Positions 45,681-56,548 are shown, numbered from the stretch's first letter. The stretch is DNA of 64,000 nucleotides from Helianthus annuus (GCF_002127325.2 NC_035448.2:127756561-127820560), one strand, 5' to 3'. Made by a program: numbers and translations. Notes: generated by a model from the sequence alone, not told the origin.

Positions 45681-46287
45681 CTAAAACCCATTTTTCTTGT
45701 TTTCTTGATTTTTCAAGCTGGTTAGGGTTTTAGGGGTCAAGGTTTTCACGTATGGATAGATTAGGGACATTTTTGAAGGTCCTTACAGTAGGATCCTAAA
45801 ACAGACACAGTGGGATCCTAAAACAACAACCTCACACCACCTCCAACCTCCAACCTCCAACTACAACCACCACCTCCAACCTCCAACAACAAACACCACC
45901 ATCTTCGAATGCACCCTGTCACTACCAAAACCGCTACCACCACCATCTCCGCAACCTGTCACCACCGTATGCCTCTCTCTAAACTCAAAACACCACCACC
46001 GCTTATGGCAGTCACCACCATCTCCTGTGATGAACACCGCAACTTAGAGAAATTTCATTTCTACGCTAGTGATGGACTCGGATCTTCGATTACGGTGATG
46101 AAGTTTCGATTACGGTGATGAAGTTTCAATTGTATGTACAGAATCTTGATATCATTCTGTAACTTTCAATAAAAGATTAATACCCTTGAAAATAGTGAAA
46201 ATTTGTTAGGGTTTTGCCTTGAAATTTATTTGGAATTAGTTTTTTTAAGAAAGATTTTAGCTTTTTAGGGATTTGTCTGTATAAAAA

Positions 46288-46780
46288 ATGGATTACTGTC
46301 AAGAAAGTGGAAATGTTGCTCAAATAATTACTCGAGAGGCACCAAGAACTAAGCAATTTGGGTAACAGATGATGAATACGTTAACTGGAACAACGAGTCA
46401 TTAACCGACGCCTCTTCGAATTCGAATCATAACGGAGACAATCGCAAACAAGATTCGGAAGCGAAACACCAAACAGGAAACCGTCAGGTGATTCGCAGTC
46501 TAATAACCGATCAAAAGCGATAGGAAAAATGTTTTTCAAGACGAAAATGTGCTGCAAATTCAGAGCCGGGACTTGCCCGTATGTTACGAATTGCAATTTC
46601 GCACATAGTGTTGAGGAGTTGCGGAAACCTCCACCGAATTGGCAAGAAATCATGGCGGCTCATGAGGATGACCGGAGGAGGGGTGCCCGTATGTTACGAA
46701 TTGCAATTTCACACATATGTTATAAAGGGCGTCACCGCAAGAAGTTTTATACGGAGAAGGGGTGGCGGTGGTGGCTGTAA
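46288..46780 (+). pseudogene. Captured CCCH zinc-finger gene fragment in the Pack-MULE
   Basis: The segment opens with MDYCQESGNVAQIITREAP and a stop after KQFG. A second frame then shows VTDDEYVNWNNE and a Ser/Asn-rich stretch. A frame change leads into SKAIGKMFFKTKMC, then CKFRAGTCPYVTNCNFAHSV and ELRKPPPNWQEIMAAHEDDR. The motif is C-x7-C-x5-C-x3-H. This is typical of plant CCCH zinc-finger RNA-binding proteins, including their conserved flanks. After RR the sequence is unrelated and ends at TAA 46780. No transposase is present, so this is gene capture by a MULE. The parent gene is not in the window. Confidence 0.75.
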
Positions 46781-46868
46781 GTGGTGTTGGGTGTTGGTGG
46801 TTTGCACGGCTGTCGGCTCTGTAAAAGGATGACCGGCAGCCGGCCGGAGGCACTAGATGACCGTCAGC

Positions 46869-47170
46869 CGGCGATGGTGGAGGGTGGAGGAGGGTGATGG
46901 TGGGTGGAGGTTGAAGATGAAGTGTGGTGGTGGAGTTTTATAAATAAAAATGAAGAAGATGCCCGGATAGTCCCTATGGTTTGGCCTTTTAAGAAAAGGG
47001 TAATCTTGTCATTTCACACCCTCTTAACAGAGAAAACAAACTGAAGTTAGACACAGGGACTATCCGGGAACAAAAAATGAAAACTTGGGGACTATTCAGG
47101 TAATTTTAGAAAGTTGGGAAATATAGGTGAAAAAAGGCGAAACCACAGGGACTATCCGGGCATTTTTCTC
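46869..47170 (-). repeat. Right TIR of the Pack-MULE
   Basis: Inverted partner of 32327-32629, with few mismatches over about 302 bp; the terminus is ...cgggcatttttctc. Confidence 0.9.
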
Positions 47171-47299
47171 TAACATAATAAAATATGATAACATAAATAA
47201 CCAATCGTTTGAGTCAGGTTCCATACCATACCTCTACAAAGATCCAAGACGTAGACGATTTCTTTTGGATTTGTTTGGTAATTATCTTTAATGTAATAT
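47171..47299. repeat. Direct repeat flanking the Pack-MULE, right copy
   Basis: Partner of 32189-32316 with about six percent divergence; its first nine bases are the MULE TSD. Confidence 0.75.
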
Positions 47300-49049
47300 T
47301 TGAATTAAAGTAGTTTTTTTCTAAATTACTTTGTTTTTTCGTTAGTCTTATCTAACCCTATAAAAAAACTATGTTATTTATCTTTATTCAATCAAATCTT
47401 TCATGTTTTCTTGGTATCTAAAGCTAAAAAAAACTCAATTATATATCTTTATTCAATCAAATCTTTCATGTTATCTTGGTATATTAGGTGAATGGGGAAG
47501 ATGTTTATTACGTTTGGACGTTTGTTTTCAAGTTCACCAACCGTAAAATTGTATTCTAGTTAACATAAAGGAGGGCCTAATTTTGTTAAAAAATAAGAAG
47601 AAGAAAATACGGGATGTTAAAAAAAATAAGAAGAAGAAAATACGGGATGATTTGAATCCGTGTGCCTCTAAATAAGGAAAGAAGCAATTATAAATAGTCT
47701 AGTTTATTTGATTTTCATATATAACAATTAATCATTTATTTCATCTACATGTATCATATTTCAAGATGTTACATGGAATCTTTAAAGTTTAAAAATACGT
47801 TTTTTCCATGATTACACCAAAATACTTGATATCGAACGCATATTTCTTTAACATTAGTGGATTAAATAGAGTTCTAAGTTTGGAGATCCAAATTGGGATT
47901 ATTGGTATGATTTTAACATCAAAAACTTAAAATTGTAATGTTTGTTTCTTTTGTATTTGGGATTTCCAGTGTCTAGCTAGTCCGTTTTATAATGATAAAA
48001 TTTGTCGTTAGTTGTCAAAATAAAAAATCAAACGTATATTTTTTTGTAAGTAGGCACCGAAATGTTTCAAACCTCACAAACTTGACCAATCAACTAATTT
48101 TTTACTTCATAAATTTGATCAATCAACTAACGCTTTAGGGTATGTTTAGCAAAAGTAGCTGGTGGCTGTAAGCTGAAAGCTGGTGGCTGAAAGCTAGTAG
48201 CTGTAGCTTTTTCGAAATATTTGATGTTTGGCAGAGTAGTTAGAGCTTTTAATAAAATGTATCAATGACAAAAATGAACATAACTAAAAATTTAAAAAGT
48301 TTATGCATTAAAATTAAAAAGTTCATTATCTTTAAAAGTTAAAATAGTCATTTTTTACTAAAAGATTGTAGCTCCTTTTAAACGCTACTAGTATGAGCGT
48401 TCAACCAAAAGCTTCAACCTCCTAATCTAAAAACTTCAAACTCCTTCAATCAATTTTTTTTTTATTAAGTAGCAGCTTTTTTTAATGTGATTAAATATTA
48501 AATTCACCTTTGAAGGAAACAAGCGTGAATCTTGATCATGTTAATATTGTTGGATGGAGAACATGCTAGTTGATTATGAGCTGGAGTTTTTTAAAGTATT
48601 ATAGTTATGTTTTAGTGTACTTTTAATATGGAGATATTTTGTGTATATTAAATTGTGCACGAGTTATTGATTTGTGTGGCATTTTGATATAGAAAAATAT
48701 GGAGATATTTTGTTTATATTAAAATGTGCATGATTAAGTGATTTGTGTGGCATTTTGATATAGATAAATAGAATATATGAACTCCTATGAGTGGTAAGTC
48801 CAAATTAAGAATTTAGTCTCATTTGTTTGTGATCCGTCACACGTATGATCCTTAATACCAACCGACGTTAATAATATATATCACGTTAATGTAACTTTTA
48901 ATATCTAAATAACTAAACTCAAATACCCAACACCTTTAACTAGCCCACTACTAAGTCTTAGCCCAATAAACAAACCCAACAAATCAACAATATTTCAAAC
49001 TAAAATAAAATAAACAAGCCCAAAACCCTTACATATTCTCTCCTGCTCT
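47300..49049. other. Intergenic DNA with small tandem repeats
   Basis: Holds a roughly 33 bp unit twice (47584-47650, ...aagaagaagaaaatacgggatg). A possible MITE lies near 48138-48440, rich in agctggtggct and agctgtagctttt, but no matching TIRs were found. A 71 bp tandem pair lies at 48628-48698 and 48699-48769. No gene. Confidence 0.55.
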
Positions 49050-49057
49050 CTATCATC

Positions 49058-49974
49058 CAGTGGCGGAACTAGCCCACTAAATCAGAGGTATCCCAATTTT
49101 TTTTTACCGCGCAATCATACAATACTAAGAAAACGATAGCGGCGTCACTAAATAAAGTATAATCTGGAAATCAATCTCCGGCGAACGTTCAAGCAAACTC
49201 ACCGGCATAACCAATAGCAGTGACATGCGTATTAACGACGACATTATGTTTTTTAGCGATGGTCTTATTACCGGCAAACATGTCTCTGCTAATGCCTATA
49301 GCGACGATTTTTTAGAGGACTTACGTACCGCTAAAGCTGTGTTTCTTGTAGTGTTAATTGGCTTCTTTGTAAACACCAATTCAATTGACATTAGATTGTT
49401 TGTTTATTTGACTCTATTTTTTTTATGTTCTTAAAACTTTTTTCTTAAACTACAATAAACTATAAATTTCGTTATTTAGAATAATATAAACAATATTAAG
49501 TTTGTAAGAAAAATATCTTCCTACTAAAAAAGAACCGAAGGTCATTAATAATAAAAATAATAAATAAATAAATCATAATATATTAAAACCAACAGATAAT
49601 CTTTATATAATAATAAAACAAATGAAATATAGTAAATGAATAAATATTTATTGAAGTTTGACTATTGATATAACTTCTGACTCTGCTTTTACTTTTTCAT
49701 TTAAGATTCCAATGTTTATTCTTAATTAATCACTCCATCTTCTCCACCATACAAACTGTTCAGGCGCTGCAAGTTTTTTTTGGCCGGAAATTTTCGTTCC
49801 CATCAACCAGAAGTTTTCATTCATCTCATCTTCACCTACACTCAGGGGTATCCTTATATTTGCTCAAGGGTATCCACGATACTAAAAACAAGGATTTAAA
49901 AGAAGATTACACTTCGCCAAAAAAGTTGAGGGGTATCTCGGGCTACTCCTGACCCTCACGTAGATCCGCCCCTG
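49058..49974. mobile_element. hAT-type element, 917 bp, with perfect 8 bp TSD
   Basis: The ends CAGTGGCGGAACTAG and, inverted, CAGGGGCGGATCTAC match at 12 of 15. ctatcatc is duplicated at 49050-49057 and 49975-49982. There is a 69-codon frame (49225-49434, MRINDDIMFFSDGLITG) without any transposase motif, probably incidental. Non-autonomous. Confidence 0.85.
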
Positions 49975-50412
49975 CTATCATCCCTGCACGCACGCCAGCG
50001 ATCAGAACATCAGCGACAACAGCAGCCGCATACCACTGTAATCAGCCATGAACTTATAGATCAATTTGTTTGTGATAGCCGGTAGGAACCATGAGTCAAC
50101 GAGATGAGATTAGAAGGGCATATCTACTAAGAGGACCATATCAACCATTTAGTTTGATGTTATTTTGTTTTACATGACCCGACCCGACTCGAACCGACCC
50201 GATACGAACCAATATTTTTACTTATATATCTTGGGGCCTAAAATTTTTAAAAATGTTCCGCACCCTCATGAAAAATTTCCTGGGTCCGCCACTGTGTAAA
50301 ATACCTATTACCCTTCTTACTCAAGTTCTCATGCCTTATTAGCGGAGTAATTTGTTTTTTTTTTTCTTTGGATAAAAACCCATGGATTGATATGAGCCGA
50401 CCATGTATAGGG

Positions 50413-50612
50413 GTGGTGCATTAGCAAAGGGAAAGTTTTTAAACACATGAAGTTTGGGAGGAGAGATCTTGGGTTCAAGTTCCACAGACGACAGAGACTA
50501 AAAGAAATTTGGTTCTTTAAACATCAGGGTTTGGGAAGAAGAAATATTGGATTCAAGTCCTGCATACGATTGAGATTAAAAGTAATTTTTCATTAAAAAA
50601 AACAAAAGATAT
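50413..50612 (+). repeat. SINE-like unit with pol III box A and box B
   Basis: ttagcaaaggg (50421-50431) resembles box A and ggttcaagttcc (50472-50483) box B, with spacing of about 40 bp. A second, divergent copy of the box B region (ggattcaagtcc, near 50552) follows, and the unit ends in an A-rich tail (aaaaaaaacaaaag). This fits a tRNA-derived, possibly dimeric SINE. Confidence 0.5.
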
Positions 50613-50934
50613 GAGCCCTTCTTATATTAGTCAAATGTTGACTTCTTTCTCTTAGATAAAGGGGACCATTTTTAGTGTAGGCATGTTTACAAACGAGGCT
50701 ATTTGATTTTCGGGTAGAAACTCCTATGGGCTTTAATAAAATAGAGTGACTTGACTCATTGAGGCCCTAGTTAAGAGTTGTTTTATTTATTTATTATTTT
50801 TTTAAATTGATGTCATATTCATATAGGTCCTAGCAAAACAATGGTATTGCAAATGCTCAAATCCTCTCATGTTGACCATCAAAGATATGGGAAACAAGTT
50901 GTAAAGTTATCGTTAAAGGCCTTCTAGGATTCAT

Positions 50935-51418
50935 TGTTGGTGCATATTTGTGACAACAGCTAAGATTTGGTCTTTGGATATCTTGTAATTAGTTAAACGA
51001 TAAACGGTTAGCAGGTTTAGCTTTGTATTAGTGAGATAATTGAGTTTGGGCTAAACTAAACCCAGATTGGGTGATGGGGGGCGAATTGGGCCTGTCCAAT
51101 TCGCAGTCCAAGAGTGGTTAACCTAGCCTAGTTGTAATCTTGTGTTATATAAACAAGGTTAGGCTTTAGGGTTTAGGTTAATCAGCCAAAACAGTTGTTA
51201 GAGAGAATTTCGTGAGAGCATAGTGTCTTGGACGAAATTTGTGAGGGTTAGGGATCTTGATTGATTGTAATCAGTTTGATAGATAATCAATAAAGATCCA
51301 GATTGAAAGTGATTTCTGTTCTTATACTTATTTATGCTATATTCTGATCAAGAGGATTCCGCACTCTTGATTAGAAAGACAATTCTGTGAAGATCCATAC
51401 ACATCAAGGGGACCTACA
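50935..51418 (+). repeat. 5' LTR of the Sirevirus-like element (484 bp)
   Basis: TGTTGGTGCATATTTG...GGACCTACA. It contains a perfect 9 bp inverted repeat gcgaattgg (51081-51089) / ccaattcgc (51096-51104) and tatataaa at 51146-51153. I count about a dozen differences from the 3' LTR. Confidence 0.94.
51081..51153 (+). promoter_or_regulatory. 9 bp dyad and TATA box in the Sirevirus LTR
   Basis: GCGAATTGG, six bases, CCAATTCGC, then tatataaa 41 bases downstream. The dyad is repeated unchanged at 56695-56718 in the 3' LTR. Confidence 0.8.
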
Positions 51419-51420
51419 AT

Positions 51421-51432
51421 TGGTATCAGAGC
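51421..51432 (+). other. Primer-binding site, tRNA-iMet type
   Basis: tggtatcagagc, two bases after the LTR end. Confidence 0.87.
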
Positions 51433-51821
51433 GTTAGGCTCTTGAAGGCTTGGTTCAGAATTGTGTTCTGTAGAAACAGGGCGTTTTTAGGATTCTTGAA
51501 AATTAGGGTTTAAAATTTTCGAAATTTTGAAACCTGAAACTAGGGTTTCGAAAATTTCTTTTAATTCTGATAATATTCTGCGAATTTGTTGGTGTTTGAT
51601 CAGTTTGTTTGTTTGATTTGGCTAATTTGCAGGTTTTCGGGACAGTATTTGGTTGTTTTTGAAGACTATTTGGCTGGAATTCGAAGACTGTTCTTCGTGT
51701 TCTTCATTAGATTCATTAAATTTGTGTCAAAAGTCTGCTAATTTGCTTGTTTGATTTTGCAGGAAATTGATACGAAATCTGTTGAATTCTGAGAAGATTG
51801 AATTTCCAAATTTACAGCCCA

Positions 51822-52103
51822 GCGAAATTAACTGGTCCAGCGAATTTAACTGACCTGCGTACTTGTCGGCGAACTTAAAATCCAAAGGCGACTTTGGTAA
51901 CCGTAAATTTTCCACAGCGAAAATATTACGGGTTTCGGCGAAGTTACAAGTCGTCGTAATCGCGAAATTGATCAGCGAACTTGTCAGCAAATTTAACTGA
52001 TTTACCAGCAAAATTAACAAACTGCCAGCGAAATTAAGTACACTCCCAGCGAAATTGTTCAGCGAAATTGTTCAGCAAAATTAACTGACTTAGCAGCGAA
52101 ATT
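51822..52103 (+). repeat. 15-copy GCGAAATT-like array in the leader
   Basis: Units (gcgaaatt, gcgaattt, gcgaactt, gcaaaatt and similar) start at 51822, 51840, 51869, 51888, 51917, 51938, 51962, 51975, 51987, 52008, 52028, 52049, 52062, 52075 and 52096. Steps cluster at 18-21 and 12-13 bp. All have one orientation, and most are preceded by ca. They lie between the primer-binding site and gag and resemble the U3 dyad arm gcgaattgg. Confidence 0.88.
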
Positions 52104-52384
52104 AGTAGAGTATTTAACAAGTGGTGGAATTTTTGTTAGCAAGCGTCGGAAAAATTTCAGTGTTTTGCAAATAGAAAGTGATCCGTAGCTCGTTTGACAG
52201 AACCGTTTGCACCTTTGAAATCCTTGCATTTTTAGGAAAAAAAAAAGACTCTGGAAAATCCCGAAATCGGTTTTTGGCATTATATATCATTGGATTCGTC
52301 TTTTCGAGACGATTTTAACGTGTAATTTGGTAACCACTGTTTTCGGAAAAATATTGTACGGTTTTATCAGTCTGTTGCGTTAAA

Positions 52385-54383
52385 ATGTCGAACATGAAGA
52401 GTTTGAATGCTCCTAAGATGATGAAGGTGGAGAATTATCTTACATGGAAAGACAGCTTCAAATTCTTCATTGAATCTCAGGATGCACGCATGTGGATCTG
52501 TATTGTAGATGGGTACATAAACCCAGTACACGACTTTGAGGGCAGACCACGTAGAACAGATTATGCGAACATGCAAGAGGCTGATAAGAAAATGTATGAA
52601 GCTGAAAAGAGAGTCTTGGCTGCAATAAAGATGTCGTTACCTGATAGCATCAAGCATATCTTCAAGAAGTACACAAATTCAAAGGATATGTGGGATGCAT
52701 TACAAAAGCGATATCAGGGAAATGAGAGTGTCACTCAGGCATTTATGGCAGAGATAGTGCCAGTTGATGAGGCTAAAAGTACTGTGAGTGATGCTGAATC
52801 TGAAGTGAAAAATGCTGAAGCAAAAGTGGATGCTGAAGTAGAGAAAGAAAGTGAAACTGAACAGGTTGGTGCTGATGAAACTAAAGAAGTTCACGAGAAA
52901 GAGGTAAAATCTAATTCTGTGTGTTTGAGGTGTCGTGAGCTACAGGGTGAGGTTGACAGGTTGTCAACACAAAATCAAAGTCTGGTAAGCGAGATGTCGA
53001 GCATAAAAGAGTCAAACTTTTTCGCTAAAAGAAATGAAACTTCATACTTGAAAAAAGATAAAAGGGTATGAAAGTGAAATTGAAGCTTTAACATGCAAAT
53101 TAAATGAAAAGCTTCAAGTCATAGACTTAGCTCATGAAATGATGGCTGAGAAAACAAAAGAGGTTTCTGATAAATGCAAAGAGTTGTCAGATGCACAACT
53201 CAAAATTGTTGAACTTGAACAGAAATTAAGTCAATTCAGAGATTCGTCTTTTGTTATGAAACACATGATGGGTGGGTTAAAGAAAAGTAATGACAAGACC
53301 ACTGTGGGCTTCCAGGGCTTTAATGAAGTCCCACCTCCTCTTAGTCATGACTATTCTTTCCTGCCTGATGAAGATGAGCTAGCAGCCTATATGTCAACCA
53401 CACCAAGTAGTTTCGCATCTACATCAAGTCAAGGTGAGGGGTCTAAGAGTGGTGATGCTAGGAAGAACAATAACAAGGAATCTTTGAAAAAGAAAAATTC
53501 ACCTCCTAAGAGCAAAAATCAAACTTTTGTTAAAAAGATTAATTTTGTTCAAGGTAGTGATATGAAAAATGAAACCGCTGTTATTGGAAAAGAATCAAAT
53601 GTAGAGTTTGCTAAAAATAAAAACAAAGAAATATCTGAATCAAAGCAAACTGAACAAAATTCTTCCAAGGCATCATCACCATCTGACAAGGGATCTACCT
53701 CAGAGACTCCAGCTAAGAAGTCTTTGAAAAGGAGATCGTGCTTCAGGTGTCACACCAAGGGACATGTAGCTAGCTGCTGTCCTAACAAAAAGAGTGAAGC
53801 ACAAATTAGTGACAAACAGAAAGGGAAATCACCAGAGAAGGAAGGTGATAGTGAGGAGAAAGGTTCAAATTCTCCAAAGAAATCTGCTGCTAAGCAAATA
53901 CAGAATGTTGCTGTTGGTGTAGATAAGGCTGGAACAGGAACTCCACAAGTTCCACGTTTTCAAAGAAATCAACAAAGATTTCAGCCTAGATCTCCACCAG
54001 GCAGATTTCAGAGACCTAGAAGCAGTTCACCAATAATGAACAATTTTAATTCTAATAATTTCAGAAGTCAAGGTCAATATCAAAATCGATACCAGAATAA
54101 TGGTGGTCGAACTTTTTATAACAATGGCTTTAGAAATTACAACAATAATGCTTCTTGGAATCAAAATTCAAGGTTTCAAAATCAAAATTTCCAAAGGTCA
54201 AATTGTCCAAATGTGTATGGGAACCCTCAGGACCAAAGACCTAGTGGAAATCAAAATCAAATTCCAACAAGTCTAAGATCCAAGACTCCAATTAGGAGTA
54301 ATGGATATTGGATGGATGTTCCGGTAGTTGGTGAATTTGGACGACCCAAGACCATTAAGGCTTGGGTCCCCCAATCTAACTAA
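52385..54383 (+). pseudogene. Sirevirus-like gag with internal deletion and a frameshift
   Basis: The start MSNMKSLNAPKMMKVENYLTW fits the conserved N-terminus of copia gag. The first half of the UBN2-type domain is present (YTNSKDMWDALQKRYQGNES). It jumps directly to a Glu/Ala-rich linker, so the second half of the domain is missing. The frame shifts in an A-rich run near 53050-53062. It continues with a coiled coil (MMAEKTKEVSDKCKELSDAQ) and one CCHC knuckle (CFRCHTKGHVASCC). A basic Arg/Asn/Gln-rich tail ends IKAWVPQSN, the usual gag end. Confidence 0.82.
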
Positions 54384-54417
54384 TTTCTAAGTTAGTGTGT
54401 GCAGGAGCTGCTAAGGA

Positions 54418-54628
54418 GGATTATCAACTTATGTTGATAGTGGCTGCTTCAGGCACATGACGGGGGATGTGAGATTGTTGATATGTATATATTTTAAATG
54501 ATTTAAATTGAAGTTCAAAGTGCTGAGTCGACACACAAGATAACCTGGCAGATCTTTATACTAAAGCATTTGACAGGGCTCGCTTTGAACATTTAGTCGA
54601 ACTCAACGGGATGAGGAATCCTGAATAA
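54418..54628 (+). pseudogene. Fused remnants of copia pol: protease start and RNase H end
   Basis: TYVDSGCFRHMTGDVR is the copia protease active-site region. About 60 bp later, ADLYTKAFDRARFEHLVE...GMRNPE and TAA is the extreme C-terminus of copia RNase H. Everything between (integrase, RT, most of RNase H) is gone, replaced by about 50 bp of AT-rich DNA. Confidence 0.8.
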
Positions 54629-56537
54629 CTGGTTTTTCATAAGAATTTTGTAAATAGTTTACTGCTTTTCTTAAAAATCAAAAATACAAAAACATTAAAA
54701 AATTTTAAAAAAAATAATAGAAAATCAAAAATGAGATTTCACTGTGTGAAAAAGAAGAAGTGATAGTACATCGGCAAGTTAGACTGTCACACTGAAATTG
54801 AACCAAAATTGCTTAAGTGTGATAGCAGCTTCATTATATGATGTACCAGTAGGCAAAAAGCATGAAATAATCAACTTACCAATGTGATATAAACATAAAT
54901 GAACTGAATGAGTGGGGAACACATCAGTGGTGTATGGTTTAATGACCTAAATTCTTGCGTTGATAGATTGCCAAAATCTGAAGTTTTGGGTCTTTATACT
55001 GTTATTTCATCTGGGATATCTTGGATGTCTGTCTGTTCAGAACTAAAATTGTACATGACCCCAGGAAAGAAAGTCACTTGGAATTAGCTCATTTCTATTT
55101 GAATGTCTGTATGTGTCCCGATACACACAATTTTGATCTGATTCTGAAATCTTCTCTGAAAAAAGTCGTGTACCTCCTCTGCTGCATCCAGATATATGCT
55201 GACCTGGAGGTGCTAGGCAACGACAGCTTCTGCTGCATCCAGATACATGCTGACCTAGCTGTACGTTGTCGCGCTATAGATCTAATACACCCGAAAGAGG
55301 CCCTCAAGTGCCCAAAAGAAACCCAAGAAACCTATATCAAATTGAGTAAAACTCATTTGATCTGTATATTATATCATCTCTACTAAAGATCTATTCTGTT
55401 CTCTTCTCAACCTATTCACAGTTAAGATTTCAGAAATCTGGATTGGACTTGTGAAATATGTGGTAGGGAAGATACTTGCATGATAGAGTGTGTTGTTTAT
55501 ATTTCCAGGATTTGATTAGTATTTATTTGGGTGTTCATTGTTAAGCAATCAAAACATGATAAAACAGTTTATATGCAGAACTAGACACAGTCAGGATATC
55601 TTAAAGGATGACATCAGTATACTCACCTACTATGATGAATCTTTGTGCATACCTTGATCACGGGGGTATATCCTGAAGTGGGACACACTAGTATTTCAGT
55701 AATAAAATTACCTGACCGTATCATATGGTAATGGTACTTCAAATGTTCATGCATTTTGTTTAAGAGGACAAACATACTGGTAATCGTCTTGAACTGCTTT
55801 TCACGAAAAATTAAATAAAGAATTATCTAATTGTGTGAAACAGTTTGATTGTGCTGATATGATCTTCTTACCAGTGATTCTCACAAAAATAGAGTGTTTA
55901 TTGCTTTTGTTATTTTTTTTTGCTTTTAGAAAATATAAAAATCCAAAAATAGTGTTTTTTTTTTCTGTTTAAAATTCTTAACGTACGGAAAACTGTTATT
56001 CTTGGAGGAATTGTCACTGATAGGGGGAGACGGTGTTAGAAAGTGAGTTCAAAATTATCAATCAGGCAGGTTCTTGTGTGTTGAACAAAAAGTTTTGCGT
56101 GTTGGTGATAAGTTAAATTTGCTTAATCTGTAATACAGTTTAACTAATCTTTTGAAAAATAATAATTTGTTTAACTTTGTTGAAAAATTCTTATGGTTTC
56201 TCGAGATGTTTGTTTTATAGTATACAGATTGAAGCAGTTTGTTGCTAAGAAGTTGCTGTGAAGTGTGAAGATGAGAGTTTGATTGGATGCATGGTAGAAC
56301 CTCCTTTCTATATTGCAGACAAGATTTAAGAGATTGAAGATTGCTGTGCAAATGCTAAACTGGAGTTTACTCAAGTGCTAACGTGTTGAAGATTTGGTGA
56401 TTGGATGCATCAGCTTAGGGGGAGTCTGTTGTTGACAGAAGCTATTGAAGCTGAAGCTATCCAAAGACCAAAGACAGTGCAAGATTACTTGAAGATTGCA
56501 AGAAGACTGAAGACAAAGTTTTTATGAAGCTATTGTC
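54629..56537 (+). other. 3' non-coding region of the Sirevirus-like element
   Basis: About 1.9 kb with no convincing env-like protein. A 121-codon frame (55021-55386) contains a direct repeat (ctgctgcatccagatayatg at about 55180 and 55231) and is probably incidental. The block 54762-54880 resembles 36660-36790. Confidence 0.6.
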
Positions 56538-56548
56538 AAGGGGGAGTT

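Larger units (their letters stand above)
32692..45787 (-). mobile_element. Ty3/gypsy (Tekay-like) element, minus strand, inserted in the Pack-MULE
   Basis: 5' LTR 44383-45787 and 3' LTR 32692-38217 (with a copia insertion) bracket a primer-binding site, two pre-gag frames, and gag-pol with two nonsense codons. Flanking pentamers gtggg (32687-32691) and gtagg (45788-45792) match at 4 of 5. Rejoining the flanks gives a continuous MULE interior, with cagtgggatcctaaaacag present twice nearby. 3' LTR length after removing the copia insert and the 102 bp duplication is 1406 bp against 1405 bp for the 5' LTR. Confidence 0.92.
44383..45787 (-). repeat. 5' LTR of the gypsy element (1405 bp)
   Basis: In minus sense TGTAAGGACC...GGGCCGTGACA. 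The TATA complement tatttata is at 45391-45398. A six-copy CGCGGCCCGCG dyad array lies at about 45418-45680, directly upstream. By eye it differs from the 3' LTR at about two percent of positions. Confidence 0.93.
32327..47170. mobile_element. Pack-MULE (about 1.75 kb net) carrying a CCCH gene fragment, split by a gypsy element
   Basis: The two ends are inverted copies of about 303 bp (32327-32629 and 46869-47170), beginning gagaaaaaatgcccg and gagaaaaatgcccgg. The 9 bp taacataat is duplicated exactly at 32318-32326 and 47171-47179, as expected for Mutator-like elements. The inside (45788-46868 plus 32630-32691) has no transposase but has a host-gene-like CCCH zinc-finger segment (46288-46780). 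The gypsy element at 32692-45787 is inserted in it. Confidence 0.88.

Noticed and set aside
48138..48440. MITE rich in agctggtggct
   Set aside because: No matching terminal inverted repeats or TSD could be found, so it is mentioned only within the intergenic entry.
55021..55386. 121-codon frame as a possible env-like protein
   Set aside because: It contains an internal DNA-level direct repeat, no transmembrane or signal pattern, and lies in a region without coding conservation that I can see.
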